The notes under the pieces are model-generated. The model saw only the letters and a list, made by a program, of their open reading frames with translations. It ran no database searches and had not been told where the DNA came from. Shown in pieces: positions 1-8,573 of a stretch of DNA of 64,000 nucleotides. Source of the stretch: Neolewinella agarilytica (GTDB taxonomy: Bacteria; Bacteroidota; Bacteroidia; Chitinophagales; Saprospiraceae); assembly GCF_900110645.1 (NCBI RefSeq), contig NZ_FOFB01000027.1:23812-87811 (forward strand). Reading direction: 5' to 3'. The stretch's first letter is position 1; each line of letters begins with the position of its first letter. The position numbers and the translations under genes were made by a program.

Positions 1-2
1 GG

Positions 3-1271
3 AACCTGTTGGCGCACCCGGACAACTTCGTCAGCGACCAAAACTGGGGTGGGGTAGCCACCGCCCTCGGCGGGCGAGCCCCGGAGGAAGCGGGCAGCTA
101 CATCACGCCCGAGATACTAAAGTCTCCGGGAGACTTCAGCATCTTCGAGAGCAAAGCCGGCATCGCCCCTAAGGCCGTTCAGCAGCTGTACGACGCCATG
201 CGCCTGCCCGTCGCTGCCGCGGGTGCACTGATGCCCGACGCCCACCACGGGTACGGACTGCCCATCGGTGGGGTACTGGCGACCGTTGGCTCAGTCATTC
301 CCTACGGCGTAGGGGTAGACATTGGTTGCCGGATGTGCCTGTCGGTCTTCGACCTGCCGGGGGAGCTGGCGGACAATGACCAGTCCCGCCTGGCCAGCAT
401 CCTCCAGCGGGAGACCGCCTTCGGGCTGCAGACCCACGACCGGGCCAACGACCACCCCGTGCTGGAAGATGACACCTTCCAGCTACTGAAAACGGCTAAG
501 GCACTGAAGGGCAAAGCCGCCCGGCAACTCGGCTCCTCCGGCGGCGGAAATCACTTCGTGGAGTTCGGCCAGGTAGAGCTGGAGACCAACAACGCTTTCG
601 GCCGGCCGGCGGGCAGCTATCTGGCGCTGCTGTCCCACTCCGGCTCCAGGGGCATGGGCGCTAAACTGGCCCTGCACTACACGGACCTGGCGATGAAGGA
701 GTGTCGCCTGCCGAAACATCTAAAGAGCCTGGCCTGGCTCGACCTCGCCAAAGACAGCGGCCGCGAATACTGGGCGGCCATGACGCTGGCCGGCGACTAC
801 GCCAGCGCCTGCCACGACGATATTCACCAGCGCATCAGTAAAGCCCTGGCCGAAAAAGCGATGGTCCGCGTCGAGAATCACCATAACTTCGCCTGGAAGG
901 ATCGTCTGCCCGACGGCCGCGACGTCATCGTTCACCGCAAAGGCGCTACGCCCGCCGCGAAGGGCGAGCTGGGCATCATTCCCGGCTCGATGGCGGATCC
1001 TGGCTTCATCGTTCGGGGGCTGGGGAACCCGGCCTCGCTCAATTCCGCCAGTCACGGTGCCGGTCGGCAGTTGTCTCGCTCGGAGGCGAAGAACTCCATC
1101 ACCGGGGCGTCCCTGCGCGATCTGCTGAAGGAGCGCAAAGTCCACCTCATTGGTGGCGGCATTGATGAAGCACCCCATGCCTACAAAGACATCCACGAAG
1201 TGATGGCCGGCCAGCAGGAGCTGGTGGAGGTGTTGGGGGTGTTTCGGCCGAAGGTGGTAAGGATGGCGTAG
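3..1271 (+). CDS. rtcB: RtcB family RNA ligase, 5' end outside window
   Basis: RtcB enzymes join RNA 2',3'-cyclic phosphate or 3'-phosphate ends to 5'-OH ends using GTP and Mn2+. Counting from the TTG at 9, the family motifs are in order: MPDAH near 75, GVDIGC near 102-107 (metal-binding Asp and Cys), GGGNHF near 178-183, SHSGSRG near 209, the ENHHN histidines near 289-293, HRKGA near 309, and the SHGAGR histidine near 349, which is the guanylylated residue in the family. The frame is open to the window edge and the protein lacks roughly the first 50-60 residues of comparable RtcB proteins, so I read it as cut by the window rather than starting at TTG 9. The substrate in bacteria (RNA repair or tRNA halves) cannot be read here; no archease or RtcA gene is adjacent. 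Confidence 0.93.
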   Translation, partial: NLLAHPDNFVSDQNWGGVATALGGRAPEEAGSYITPEILKSPGDFSIFESKAGIAPKAVQQLYDAMRLPVAAAGALMPDAHHGYGLPIGGVLATVGSVIPYGVGVDIGCRMCLSVFDLPGELADNDQSRLASILQRETAFGLQTHDRANDHPVLEDDTFQLLKTAKALKGKAARQLGSSGGGNHFVEFGQVELETNNAFGRPAGSYLALLSHSGSRGMGAKLALHYTDLAMKECRLPKHLKSLAWLDLAKDSGREYWAAMTLAGDYASACHDDIHQRISKALAEKAMVRVENHHNFAWKDRLPDGRDVIVHRKGATPAAKGELGIIPGSMADPGFIVRGLGNPASLNSASHGAGRQLSRSEAKNSITGASLRDLLKERKVHLIGGGIDEAPHAYKDIHEVMAGQQELVEVLGVFRPKVVRMA

Positions 1272-1277
1272 TTTTTC

Positions 1278-1426
1278 GGTTGAGGAGCTCCGCTCCGAAA
1301 AGCCAGCTGCGAAGCAGCGTGCCATTAGCAACGGAGTCGGCCCGTGGATGCTGCTTCAAATATTGGATGCGCAGCAGCTTTTTTCTCGGCTTGCGCCTCG
1401 GGTTTTCGGAGCGGAGCTCCTCAACC
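1278..1426. repeat. 24-bp perfect inverted repeat, GAGGAGCTCC family
   Basis: Arms 1278-1301 and 1403-1426 are perfect reverse complements and begin GGTTGAGGAGCTCCGCTCCG. They enclose about 100 bp without a gene, between rtcB and the convergent VOC gene. A related arm pair carrying GAGGAGCTCCAGCTCCGA lies at 4863-4880 and 5339-5356. The element may act as a bidirectional terminator or be a mobile palindromic repeat. Confidence 0.8.
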
Positions 1427-1436
1427 GGGGACTACC

Positions 1437-1940
1437 CTAACTCCCCAACTTCTGCACCCCCAGTACCCGCGCATCATTGATCTCCAGCCAGTAGCCATCG
1501 GGGTCTTTGAAGTATACCTGGCGGGCACCATCGGGCCGGCTGTTGGACTCCATCGGTACGCCCTGCCAGCTGAAAAACTGCAGCTTGATGTCGCGCAGAT
1601 GCTGCACGAACTCGTCGAAGCGGTTCACGGAGATGGACAGGTGGACGCCCTTCTGGGTCCGCACCTCGCTGTTGTCTGACTGAATAACGTGCAGGCTCAT
1701 GCCGTTGCCGAGGCTGAGCCAGCGGATGTTGTCTTTTTCGGTGCCGTCATAGATTTCCTCCAGGGCCAGCACTTTTTGGTAGAAGGTGACGCTTTCGTCC
1801 AGATTATCAACGTTGATGGCGTAGTGGTCGAAGCTGGCGCCGTAAAGACCGGTTTCCTGACCGAAGGGGATGGCCTTCGGGGTGCAGGCAGAGAGAAGCA
1901 TCAGGCTGATGCTAAGGAGGAAAAAGATTTGTTTTTGCAT
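1437..1940 (-). CDS. VOC (glyoxalase/dioxygenase-fold) lipoprotein
   Basis: A 167-residue protein with a lipoprotein signal peptide (lipobox LSAC, Cys 19) followed by one vicinal-oxygen-chelate domain: DHYAINVDNLDESVTFYQKVL at the start of the first beta-alpha-beta module and DPDGYWLEIND in the second. The His of DHYAI and the Glu of WLEIND are the usual metal-ligand positions. It is probably anchored in an envelope membrane facing the periplasm. VOC proteins include glyoxalases, dioxygenases and resistance proteins, and the substrate cannot be inferred. It converges on rtcB and is separated from it by the 1278-1426 palindrome. Confidence 0.85.
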   Translation of the reverse strand: MQKQIFFLLSISLMLLSACTPKAIPFGQETGLYGASFDHYAINVDNLDESVTFYQKVLALEEIYDGTEKDNIRWLSLGNGMSLHVIQSDNSEVRTQKGVHLSISVNRFDEFVQHLRDIKLQFFSWQGVPMESNSRPDGARQVYFKDPDGYWLEINDARVLGVQKLGS

Positions 1941-2067
1941 GACGATGGCTTTGGGGCTAAGGTAATCAGGATTGGGTAGGTGGGGGCTTGTTTTCCGACT
2001 AAAGTCGGTGCTGTGTTACGAAGGTCTACGAGCTCTTCTTTCGTCCTTTGCTCCTTTTACGCTTTCA

Positions 2068-2127
2068 TTGCACCTGCGGTGAGCGCCCCAAAAAGCCGTG
2101 TCATTTGGGCGCTCACCGCAGGTGCAA
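2068..2127. repeat. Inverted pair of the TGCACCTGCG repeat
   Basis: Arms 2068-2088 and 2107-2127 are perfect 21-bp reverse complements, each carrying TTGCACCTGCGGTGAGCGCC, with an 18-nt loop. The structure lies just upstream of the DUF3667 gene. It is the tightest of two inverted pairs of this repeat; the other is at 34665-34761. Such a hairpin could act as a terminator. Confidence 0.85.
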
Positions 2128-2233
2128 AGAGGAGTCTATAAAAAAGCAGTGTGCCTCCATTCGTCGAAAATTGTTCCTCCGGATTGCCGCTAAGAGGTGC
2201 TGCACCCTATCTTGCTCACAGAAGCCTCCCGTT

Positions 2234-3298
2234 TTGAACGACCCACTGCCACCAGAAGACCACCGAATCTGCACCTGCTGCGGCGAGCCCATGTGGCCCG
2301 CTGATCGCTATTGTGCCGACTGCGGGCAAAAAGCATTCGACGGCCCACCCGGCTTCTGGCAGATGCTGGGCGAGTTCTTCGAAACAGTCTTCAGCCTCGA
2401 TAATCGCTTGTTCCGCACCCTGCAAAACCTGCTGTTCCCCGGCCGGCTCACCAACCGCTTTCTGGCCGGAAAGCAACGCCCTTATTTTCAGCCACTGCGC
2501 TTGTTTTTCATCAGTTCTGTCCTGATGGTCGGTGCTTTCACGATCGTAGCCACTGACGCGATTGGGGATAGCCTGGAAAAGGAAATGGAACGAAAAAAGG
2601 CATCGGCCTACCATGATCTCTATGCGGATAAACTGAAGGTGTATGCCGATAGCCTTCTCGTGTCTTTTCCCAAACTGGCCCACCCTGAAGTAATGGACAG
2701 CCTGGAGAACCTGTTCGGTAGAAACCAATCGGATTCTATGCAGTTAGGATACATGGACTTTTATAGCGACAATGAAATGGAAGTAGGTATAATGGTTTCT
2801 ACTGAAGACGCCAGGTTACTTACTCCCGATGAGCTGGTGAAAAAATACAAGGTCAAAGGATGGCTTAACCAGTACCAACTTAAACAGATTGTTCGCCTCG
2901 AGAGCCGTTTGAACGTAAATATCATAGCGGCTGCGATGGGGCAGTTGGTGTGGGGCTTAGTTCTGCTTGTGCCAATTGTTACGCTGCTGCTGAAACTGGT
3001 TTATATTCGCCGTAAACGCCTTTACGTTGAGCATTTTATCTTCTCGCTGCACGTCCATTCTTTCTTCTTCTTGCTGATGTTCTTATCGGCCATCGAGCTT
3101 TATTTTTTCAGAACGGTATACCTCTTATTGGGTAGCCTGGTGGTCAGTGCCTTTTACTTTGTGAAGTCCTTAAAGAATGTCTATCAGCAGGGCTGGTGGA
3201 AGACGATCATCAAATCTGTTATCCTGTTTTACGGCTATTTTGTGGCCTTGGTAACCATCCTTACGTTATCCGTAATTGCAGCCATTGCCCTGTTTTAA
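2234..3298 (+). CDS. DUF3667 membrane protein with zinc ribbon
   Basis: The N-terminus has a zinc ribbon (CTCCGE...YCADCGQ) followed by the block FSLDNRLFRTLQNLLFPGRL and GKQRPYFQPLRLFF, which is the hallmark of DUF3667. Then come a hydrophobic segment, a charged loop of about 110 residues, and four further membrane segments to the C-terminus. The function of the family is unknown. The frame is open from 2048, but that extension is encoded by the 2068-2127 palindrome and looks non-protein-like, so I place the start at TTG 2234, just before NDPLPPEDHRICTCCGE; no ATG fits and the start is uncertain. The next gene begins 11 nt after the stop, so the two are probably cotranscribed. Confidence 0.8.
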   Translation: MNDPLPPEDHRICTCCGEPMWPADRYCADCGQKAFDGPPGFWQMLGEFFETVFSLDNRLFRTLQNLLFPGRLTNRFLAGKQRPYFQPLRLFFISSVLMVGAFTIVATDAIGDSLEKEMERKKASAYHDLYADKLKVYADSLLVSFPKLAHPEVMDSLENLFGRNQSDSMQLGYMDFYSDNEMEVGIMVSTEDARLLTPDELVKKYKVKGWLNQYQLKQIVRLESRLNVNIIAAAMGQLVWGLVLLVPIVTLLLKLVYIRRKRLYVEHFIFSLHVHSFFFLLMFLSAIELYFFRTVYLLLGSLVVSAFYFVKSLKNVYQQGWWKTIIKSVILFYGYFVALVTILTLSVIAAIALF

Positions 3299-3309
3299 AT
3301 CCTGAAAGT

Positions 3310-3726
3310 ATGCGTCTCCTTCTCCTTCTTCTACTTTGCCTGCTGTTCAACCTTGGGCTCAACGCTCAGGATAGTAGCGATAAATATGCGGCGGTAAGCC
3401 CCGTACAGACCCAGCTCGACGGCTACAACACCGGCGACATCGACCTCTTCCTGAGTGCCTACGCGGACACCGTGAAAATTTACAGCTTCCCCAACGAGCT
3501 GACCATGGAAGGCAAAGCCACCATGCGGGAACGCTATGGCTCCATGTTCGAACGGATGCCCGACCTGCACTGCCGGCTCATCAACCGCACCGTGATGGGC
3601 AATCGCGTGCTCGACCACGAAAGCGTGATCTGGGAAAAAGGCAAACCCGCCTCGGAAGTAGTGGCTATCTACCTGGTGGAAGGTGGGCTGATCACGGAGG
3701 TGCGGTTTTTGCGCGGCACCAATTAA
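3310..3726 (+). CDS. Secreted SnoaL/NTF2-like protein
   Basis: A 138-residue protein with a cleavable signal peptide (ending near NAQ) and an NTF2-like fold signature: AAVSPVQTQLDGYNTGDIDLFLSAY, then a DTVKIYSFPNE strand, a GKATMRERY helix, and beta strands ending in GGLITEVRFL. Such proteins (steroid isomerase or DUF4440-like) often bind small molecules in a conical pocket, and the substrate is unknown. ATG 3310 is chosen because it starts the signal peptide; the longer open frame from 3196 overlaps the upstream gene. It is followed 5 nt later by the P1 peptidase, so cotranscription is likely. Confidence 0.8.
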   Translation: MRLLLLLLLCLLFNLGLNAQDSSDKYAAVSPVQTQLDGYNTGDIDLFLSAYADTVKIYSFPNELTMEGKATMRERYGSMFERMPDLHCRLINRTVMGNRVLDHESVIWEKGKPASEVVAIYLVEGGLITEVRFLRGTN

Positions 3727-3731
3727 AGCTG

Positions 3732-4853
3732 ATGATGAAATTTATTGCTCCCTTACTGCTATTACTTAATCTTTCCCTCATGGCTCAGTCTCGCCCACGG
3801 GCGTTTGGTATTCCATTTGGCGTCATGCCGACCGGAACACACAACGCCATCACCGACGTCAAGGGCGTCAAAGTTGGGCATTTTACCCTCATTCAAGGCG
3901 ACAGCATTCGAACGGGGATCACGGCCATTCTTCCACACGACGGTGACCTGTATCGGGAGAAGGTGCCCGCCGCCATTCACCTCGGAAACGGGTACGGCAA
4001 ATTGGCGGGCTACAGCCAGGTGAGAGAACTCGGTGAGCTGGAAACACCGCTGGTGTTGACCAATACCCTCAACGTCGCTACGGGCATGAACGCCCTCATT
4101 AGCGATTGTCTCCGCCGACCGGGTAACGAAGAGGTTGGCAGCGTAAACGCCGTCGTGGGCGAAACCAACGACGGTTTCCTCAACGATATTCGCGGTCGCC
4201 ACCTGCAGGAGCAACACGTATTCGAAGCCCTCTCCGCTGCCGCCTCCGGGCCCGTGCAGGAAGGCAACGTTGGGGCCGGAACGGGCACCTCCTGCTTCGG
4301 CTGGAAGGGAGGCATCGGTACCTCAAGCCGGGCCTTACCGACCAGCCTTGGTGGCTATACCGTCGGCGTGCTGGTTCAGACGAATTTCGGCGGCGTCCTA
4401 CAGATTGCTGGCGTGCCGGTAGGCCCCGAACTGGGGCAGTACTACTTCAAAGATGAACTGGAATCCCACGCCGATGGCTCCTGTATGATCGTGGTGGCTA
4501 CGGACGCGCCGCTCGGCCCGCGCAACCTCGAGCGACTGGCCAAACGATGTATGCTGGGGCTGGCGCGGACGGGCGGTATCGCCAGCAATGGTAGTGGCGA
4601 TTACGTGGTTGCTTTTTCCACCGCCCCGGAGAACCGAATCACGGGCAAAGACCGAATCCGCTCCGTGCAGGAACTGGCCAATGGCCGTGTCTCTCCGCTC
4701 TTTCTGGCCGCCATCGAAGCCACCGAAGAAGCCATCATCAATTCCCTCTTCGCCGCAGAGACGATGACCGGCAGAGACGGCCATCAGCGGGAAGCCCTGC
4801 CGGTGGAGGAGGTGATGGAGCTGTTGCGGAAGCGAGGGGTGGTGAAGGAATGA
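3732..4853 (+). CDS. P1 family (S58) DmpA-type aminopeptidase, secreted
   Basis: The DmpA/BapA family are self-processing N-terminal nucleophile hydrolases that cleave L-, D- or beta-amino acids from the N-terminus of peptides. The 373-residue protein has a signal peptide (ending near LMAQS), the early block AITDVKGVKVGH, GNVGAGTGTSCFGWKGGIGTS near 178-198, and the self-cleavage region DG|SCMIVVATDAPL, where Gly249 precedes the candidate nucleophile Ser250, matching the Gly-Ser processing site of the family. NGSGDYVVAFST follows. The signal peptide suggests a periplasmic enzyme acting on peptides. It starts 5 nt after the SnoaL-like gene; ATG 3735 is an equally good start. Confidence 0.92.
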   Translation: MMKFIAPLLLLLNLSLMAQSRPRAFGIPFGVMPTGTHNAITDVKGVKVGHFTLIQGDSIRTGITAILPHDGDLYREKVPAAIHLGNGYGKLAGYSQVRELGELETPLVLTNTLNVATGMNALISDCLRRPGNEEVGSVNAVVGETNDGFLNDIRGRHLQEQHVFEALSAAASGPVQEGNVGAGTGTSCFGWKGGIGTSSRALPTSLGGYTVGVLVQTNFGGVLQIAGVPVGPELGQYYFKDELESHADGSCMIVVATDAPLGPRNLERLAKRCMLGLARTGGIASNGSGDYVVAFSTAPENRITGKDRIRSVQELANGRVSPLFLAAIEATEEAIINSLFAAETMTGRDGHQREALPVEEVMELLRKRGVVKE

Positions 4854-4862
4854 TGGTGGGAG

Positions 4863-5356
4863 GAGGAGCTCCAGCTCCGACCGGGCAAGAGAGCGTAGCG
4901 ATTTTGCCAAGTACAGTTATGCAATTAAGCTGGCTTAGTACACTTACACGCTCCGGAAGCCTGCGGCCCCGTTCGGGGTCGGAGCTGGTGTGTATCACGA
5001 GATGCACGATTCATTAGAAAAACCTCTCCCCCGGCCCCCAGGGCTAACGCATACTCACCGGACGCTCAAAGGAACTCAGCAATTTCGCCTCCGGCTCCAT
5101 GGCTGAGCACACTTCGAGGTCCTGGACTGCCAATTTAGGACCTCGAAGTGTGCATTTTCCGTAGCGGAGCGAAGGATAAAATGTTCCTTTCCCTTCGGGG
5201 CTGCTTCGCGGTGAGGGTCCGGCTTCGAGTATGCGTTAGCCCTGCCCCCGGCCCCTTTCGCTTCGCGGCTTCCTCCGGAGGTCCGGAGGAGAGGGAAGAC
5301 GTCTCAGGCGGCTTGACCGTGCATTTCGTGATACACACTCGGAGCTGGAGCTCCTC
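4863..5356. repeat. Nested inverted-repeat element, about 494 bp
   Basis: The gene-free stretch 4854-5400 contains at least four complementary arm pairs, one inside the other: 4863-4880 with 5339-5356 (18 bp perfect), 4990-5008 with 5318-5336 (18 of 19), 5040-5056 with 5227-5243 (17 perfect) and 5107-5123 with 5137-5153 (17 perfect). A further 12-bp pair is 4871-4882 with 4977-4988. No frame resembles a protein. The nesting fits a miniature inverted-repeat element or a structured RNA. It lies between the P1 peptidase and the serine hydrolase, both on the plus strand. Confidence 0.75.
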
Positions 5357-5400
5357 TGCCCCACAAAAGAATTCCCGATATTACCCCAAACCTGACCAAC

Positions 5401-6534
5401 ATGAAACACGCTTTCGGACTATTCCTCTTCCTGCTGGCCACCTCCACCTTGTCGGCGCAGTACTATCCGCCGAAACTCAACTGGGAAACCCGTACCCCCG
5501 CCGAAGTCGGCCTCGACCCCGCTGCCATCGACAGCGCCGTCGCCTTCGCCCTGGCCAACGAATACAGCGGCGCACGTGACCTGCGCCTCGCCATCCTGAA
5601 AAGCTTCAGCCGAGAACCCGACCACGGCCTGCGCGGACCCACCAAAGAGCGGGGTGGCCCCGCTGGCCTCATCCTCAAAGACGGCTACATCGTCGCCCAA
5701 TGGGGCGACATCGACCGGGTAGACATGACCTTCAGCGTCACCAAATCCTACCTCTCCACCACAGCCGGGCTGGCGCTGGACGACGGCCTCATCCAGTCCG
5801 TCAACGATCCGGTCAAAGACTACGTCTGGGACGGCACCTTCTCCGGCGGGCACAACGCCAAAATCACCTGGGAACACCTGCTGCAACAGACCTCCGACTG
5901 GTCGGGCCAGCTCTTCGGCCTCGACGACTGGGCCGACCGCCCCGACCGCGACGGCAGCTACGACAAATGGCGCTATCGCGAACTGCACGAGCCCGGCTCC
6001 CACTTCAAGTACAACGACGTGCGCGTCAACATCCTCGCCTACAGCCTGCTGCAGGTCTGGCGCAAACCACTGCCCATGGTCCTCAAAGAGCGCATCATGG
6101 ACCCCATCGGCGCCAGCAGCACCTGGCGCTGGTTCGGCTACGACGACAGCTGGGTCGATCTGGACGGCGTCAAGATGCAGTCCGTCTCCGGCGGCGGCCA
6201 CCACGGCGGCGGCATCTTCATCAACACCACCGACCACGCCCGCCTGGGCCTCCTCTTCGCCCGCCAGGGAAAATGGAACAAGGACCAGCTCATCTCCCGG
6301 GCCTGGACCCAGGCCATCCAGACCCCCGCCGCCGCCAACGCCAGCTACGGCTATATGTGGTGGCTCAACCAGGGGCCCCGCGCCTGGGCCGGCCTGCCCG
6401 ACCACCTCTACTACGCCGCCGGCTTCGGCGGCAACTTCATCGTCGTAGACGAGCAGCAAGACCTGGTGATCGTTACCCGATGGCTGGAGCCCGCCAGGAT
6501 AGGAGAGTTGGTGGGGTTGGTTTATGGGTTGTAG
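5401..6534 (+). CDS. Secreted serine hydrolase (class C beta-lactamase fold)
   Basis: A 377-residue protein with a signal peptide ending near SAQ20. The SxxK motif is SVTK (Ser112, Lys115), the Tyr motif is in FKYND, and GGHHGGGIFIN is the region of the third KTG/HxG-type motif. These make it a member of the serine beta-lactamase-like/DD-peptidase superfamily (COG1680). Most bacterial members without context are esterases or peptidases rather than antibiotic-degrading enzymes, so no resistance role is proposed. The coding region is very GC-rich, which explains the long false frames on the other strand. ATG 5401 begins a clean signal peptide. Confidence 0.9.
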   Translation: MKHAFGLFLFLLATSTLSAQYYPPKLNWETRTPAEVGLDPAAIDSAVAFALANEYSGARDLRLAILKSFSREPDHGLRGPTKERGGPAGLILKDGYIVAQWGDIDRVDMTFSVTKSYLSTTAGLALDDGLIQSVNDPVKDYVWDGTFSGGHNAKITWEHLLQQTSDWSGQLFGLDDWADRPDRDGSYDKWRYRELHEPGSHFKYNDVRVNILAYSLLQVWRKPLPMVLKERIMDPIGASSTWRWFGYDDSWVDLDGVKMQSVSGGGHHGGGIFINTTDHARLGLLFARQGKWNKDQLISRAWTQAIQTPAAANASYGYMWWLNQGPRAWAGLPDHLYYAAGFGGNFIVVDEQQDLVIVTRWLEPARIGELVGLVYGL

Positions 6535-6570
6535 GGCTTAGAGGAAGCAGTTACTTAGGTAAGTTGTATT

Positions 6571-6589
6571 GTTGAATTAAAAATTCAAC
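6571..6589. terminator. Small AT-rich hairpin between convergent genes
   Basis: GTTGAATT (6571-6578) and AATTCAAC (6582-6589) form a perfect 8-bp stem with a 3-nt loop. It sits between the end of the serine hydrolase and the end of the convergent ATPase gene, so it may serve both transcripts. The T-run is weak. Confidence 0.45.
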
Positions 6590-6689
6590 TTTGTTTCCGC
6601 TAGTAGCCTAAAGCGCTCCATCATTTGATTACTAATAGCTTTGGGCATGTCGTTAAAATAAAAATCTTAGATGAGGTGCCTACTGATAA

Positions 6690-8573
6690 TCAGATCTTCG
6701 ACTTAATAAACTCAAACATCGGCCGAAAAACTTCAAAATGCTCAGGGGCAATAGCTGGAACAATCTTTTCCGCAAATTTGGTTTTATTTGCTGATACTTC
6801 AAGTAAGGTTCCACCCCCAGGTTGGTCAACGGACTTAAAATATTCCGGTATACCAGGGGCTCCATAAAATAGGTGTTCTATCCCCATCCTTGAGTTATGA
6901 GCAAATGTCGTCTTCGTAGGTTTATCCTTAATTACTTGACGCTCTATCTCAGGAACTTCAGGCACTGGTAGCATCAGCGCATAGCTGTTTTTTGTGCCAA
7001 CCTGAGTTGCTAATCCTTTATAAGGATCAGACTCAAGCATAGTTTTGTCGCCAAGAATATGCTTCCACTCGTTATAAGCCTTGTCAAAGTCAAACATCCC
7101 AAAGATGGGCATTCCCTTTGCCTCATTCAACACCCGTTCGTCCTGTAGTAACCTGCGCAAATAATCGCAACTGAACGCATATAGAATGTGAAAAGGAGGT
7201 CGGGTATCATACAGCTTCCGCCATGCGGTTTTCAAAATTTTCGGATCAGTAGAGCCTTCGGTGAAGAACACCGGCTTGTGTTCAACCTGCACTTCTTTTA
7301 TGATACTCAGTATCTTTTCATCCTCTCGATACTGGATCATATTTTTAGAAAGCGTGTCGATAGCTTTCTTCTTTTCGATTGGGTGACATACGATCTTTTT
7401 CTTCTTAAGGTTGAAGATGTTGATCTTTTTCTCTTGATGTGGGATAAGCGTAATCGCACTATGACTCGTCACCAACACATGGTTGTTAACTACCGAATCA
7501 TCTGCAATCTCAAACACCTGCTTTAAGAAATCAAACTGCCACTCCGGATGTAAAAATGAGTCGGGCTCATCCAGCAGAGTAAGACAATTCTTACCTCGAA
7601 ATAACTCTACAACTGTATAGATATAAATCGACTGAAACTGGCCATCACTAAACTGGTCAACGTCTATCTCTGTGCCATCTTTCAGCTTAATTGCCAACGA
7701 GATATGGTCCAGCATCTCAATGGTCTTGAGATTGTCCAGGTTACTGAACAACTCTTGAGAACTTACTTTTTTGAACTTTTTCTGAAAATCTTTTAAATCT
7801 AAAAAGAGCTCATAGCGATCCTTATATTCTTCTTTCCCCTGCGGTATGTATCCCTCGTCCCTAATCCGCTCACTTTTACTTTTGGCAACGGTGTCTAAAT
7901 GATCCAGAAAGGTCTGGGTAATCCCCAGCGCTTTCCAATAGCGACTTTCCGGGACAAAAGGATCAACATCATAATCTTTTTGTCGAGCGTAGCGTGGCCG
8001 CTTCAGGACCAGATGAAGTTCTTCTCCTACAGAATCAATCCCAAGTTTATCACAGATGAATTTCCGAGCTTTACACCCTTTGGGCTGTAGAAGCAGCACT
8101 GACAACAAAAGGGACTTATAAGTTTTACCGATTCCAATAAACTCACGGGTATCTCCTTCATTTGCAACCTTTAGCGTTCGCTTAAACTCAGTCTCATACT
8201 CCGCTATCAATCGAGCCACTTTCTCATTATGCCCAGAGTAATATAAGATCACATTATCGGGTAGATCTTCTTTGGCGACCTTCTTGACATCTTTTCTCTC
8301 TCCATCTTCAGTCTTATAGTAGCGCTCCGCTATCCATTCCCAACCAACGAAGTGGTCACTTCCGTCGATTTCATATTCCAGCTCAAAGTCAAATCCAACC
8401 TGAAAATCTTTCTCATAGAGCTGCCGAAAAATCTCAATCAACGCTTCAAACATATTAGACTTCCCCGTCCCGTTCTTCCCCACGAAAACGTCGATGAAGC
8501 TACTCCCCGTGAAGTTGAGCGCAAAGTCATTCAGGTTCTTATACTTACTCAGGTATAGGCGTTTCAATCTCAT
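6690..8573 (-). CDS. ABC-type AAA ATPase fused to TOPRIM-like domain, RM-associated
   Basis: A 627-residue protein. The N-terminal half is an SMC/RecF-like ATPase: Walker A GKNGTGKS at 32-39, a signature-like FSDGQFQ near 308, Walker B LTLLDEPD near 331-338, and switch His in TSHSA near 369-373. The C-terminal part has a TOPRIM-like pattern: EGSTD with Glu439, FGMFDFD with Asp495 and Asp497, and GIEHLFYG with Glu566. This architecture fits OLD-family nucleases or a single-chain PARIS-type (AriA-AriB) protein. The start ATG overlaps the hsdS stop by 4 nt (ATGA), so the protein is translationally coupled to the type I restriction system. It is the last gene of the hsdR-hsdM-hsdS-ATPase run. The gene is more AT-rich than hsdM and hsdR. 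A role in anti-phage defence is inferred. Confidence 0.85.
   Translation of the reverse strand: MRLKRLYLSKYKNLNDFALNFTGSSFIDVFVGKNGTGKSNMFEALIEIFRQLYEKDFQVGFDFELEYEIDGSDHFVGWEWIAERYYKTEDGERKDVKKVAKEDLPDNVILYYSGHNEKVARLIAEYETEFKRTLKVANEGDTREFIGIGKTYKSLLLSVLLLQPKGCKARKFICDKLGIDSVGEELHLVLKRPRYARQKDYDVDPFVPESRYWKALGITQTFLDHLDTVAKSKSERIRDEGYIPQGKEEYKDRYELFLDLKDFQKKFKKVSSQELFSNLDNLKTIEMLDHISLAIKLKDGTEIDVDQFSDGQFQSIYIYTVVELFRGKNCLTLLDEPDSFLHPEWQFDFLKQVFEIADDSVVNNHVLVTSHSAITLIPHQEKKINIFNLKKKKIVCHPIEKKKAIDTLSKNMIQYREDEKILSIIKEVQVEHKPVFFTEGSTDPKILKTAWRKLYDTRPPFHILYAFSCDYLRRLLQDERVLNEAKGMPIFGMFDFDKAYNEWKHILGDKTMLESDPYKGLATQVGTKNSYALMLPVPEVPEIERQVIKDKPTKTTFAHNSRMGIEHLFYGAPGIPEYFKSVDQPGGGTLLEVSANKTKFAEKIVPAIAPEHFEVFRPMFEFIKSKI

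Noticed and set aside
2048..2233. Longer N-terminus for the DUF3667 protein.
   Set aside because: The extra codons run through a perfect 21-bp palindrome and give a Cys/Arg-rich sequence unlike the family; a TTG start at 2234 is preferred.
2270..2292. A TGCACCTGCTGCGG sequence resembling the dispersed repeat.
   Set aside because: It encodes the CTCCGE zinc ribbon, and the core has an inserted base triplet relative to the repeat.
5419..6459. A 346-codon frame on the minus strand and a 291-codon frame on the plus strand (5700-6575) over the serine hydrolase.
   Set aside because: Both are low-complexity Val/Gly/Ala- or Arg/Pro-rich shadows of a very GC-rich real gene with clear catalytic motifs.
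5401..6534. Antibiotic-resistance beta-lactamase.
   Set aside because: The motifs fit the broad serine hydrolase family; nothing indicates beta-lactam hydrolysis.
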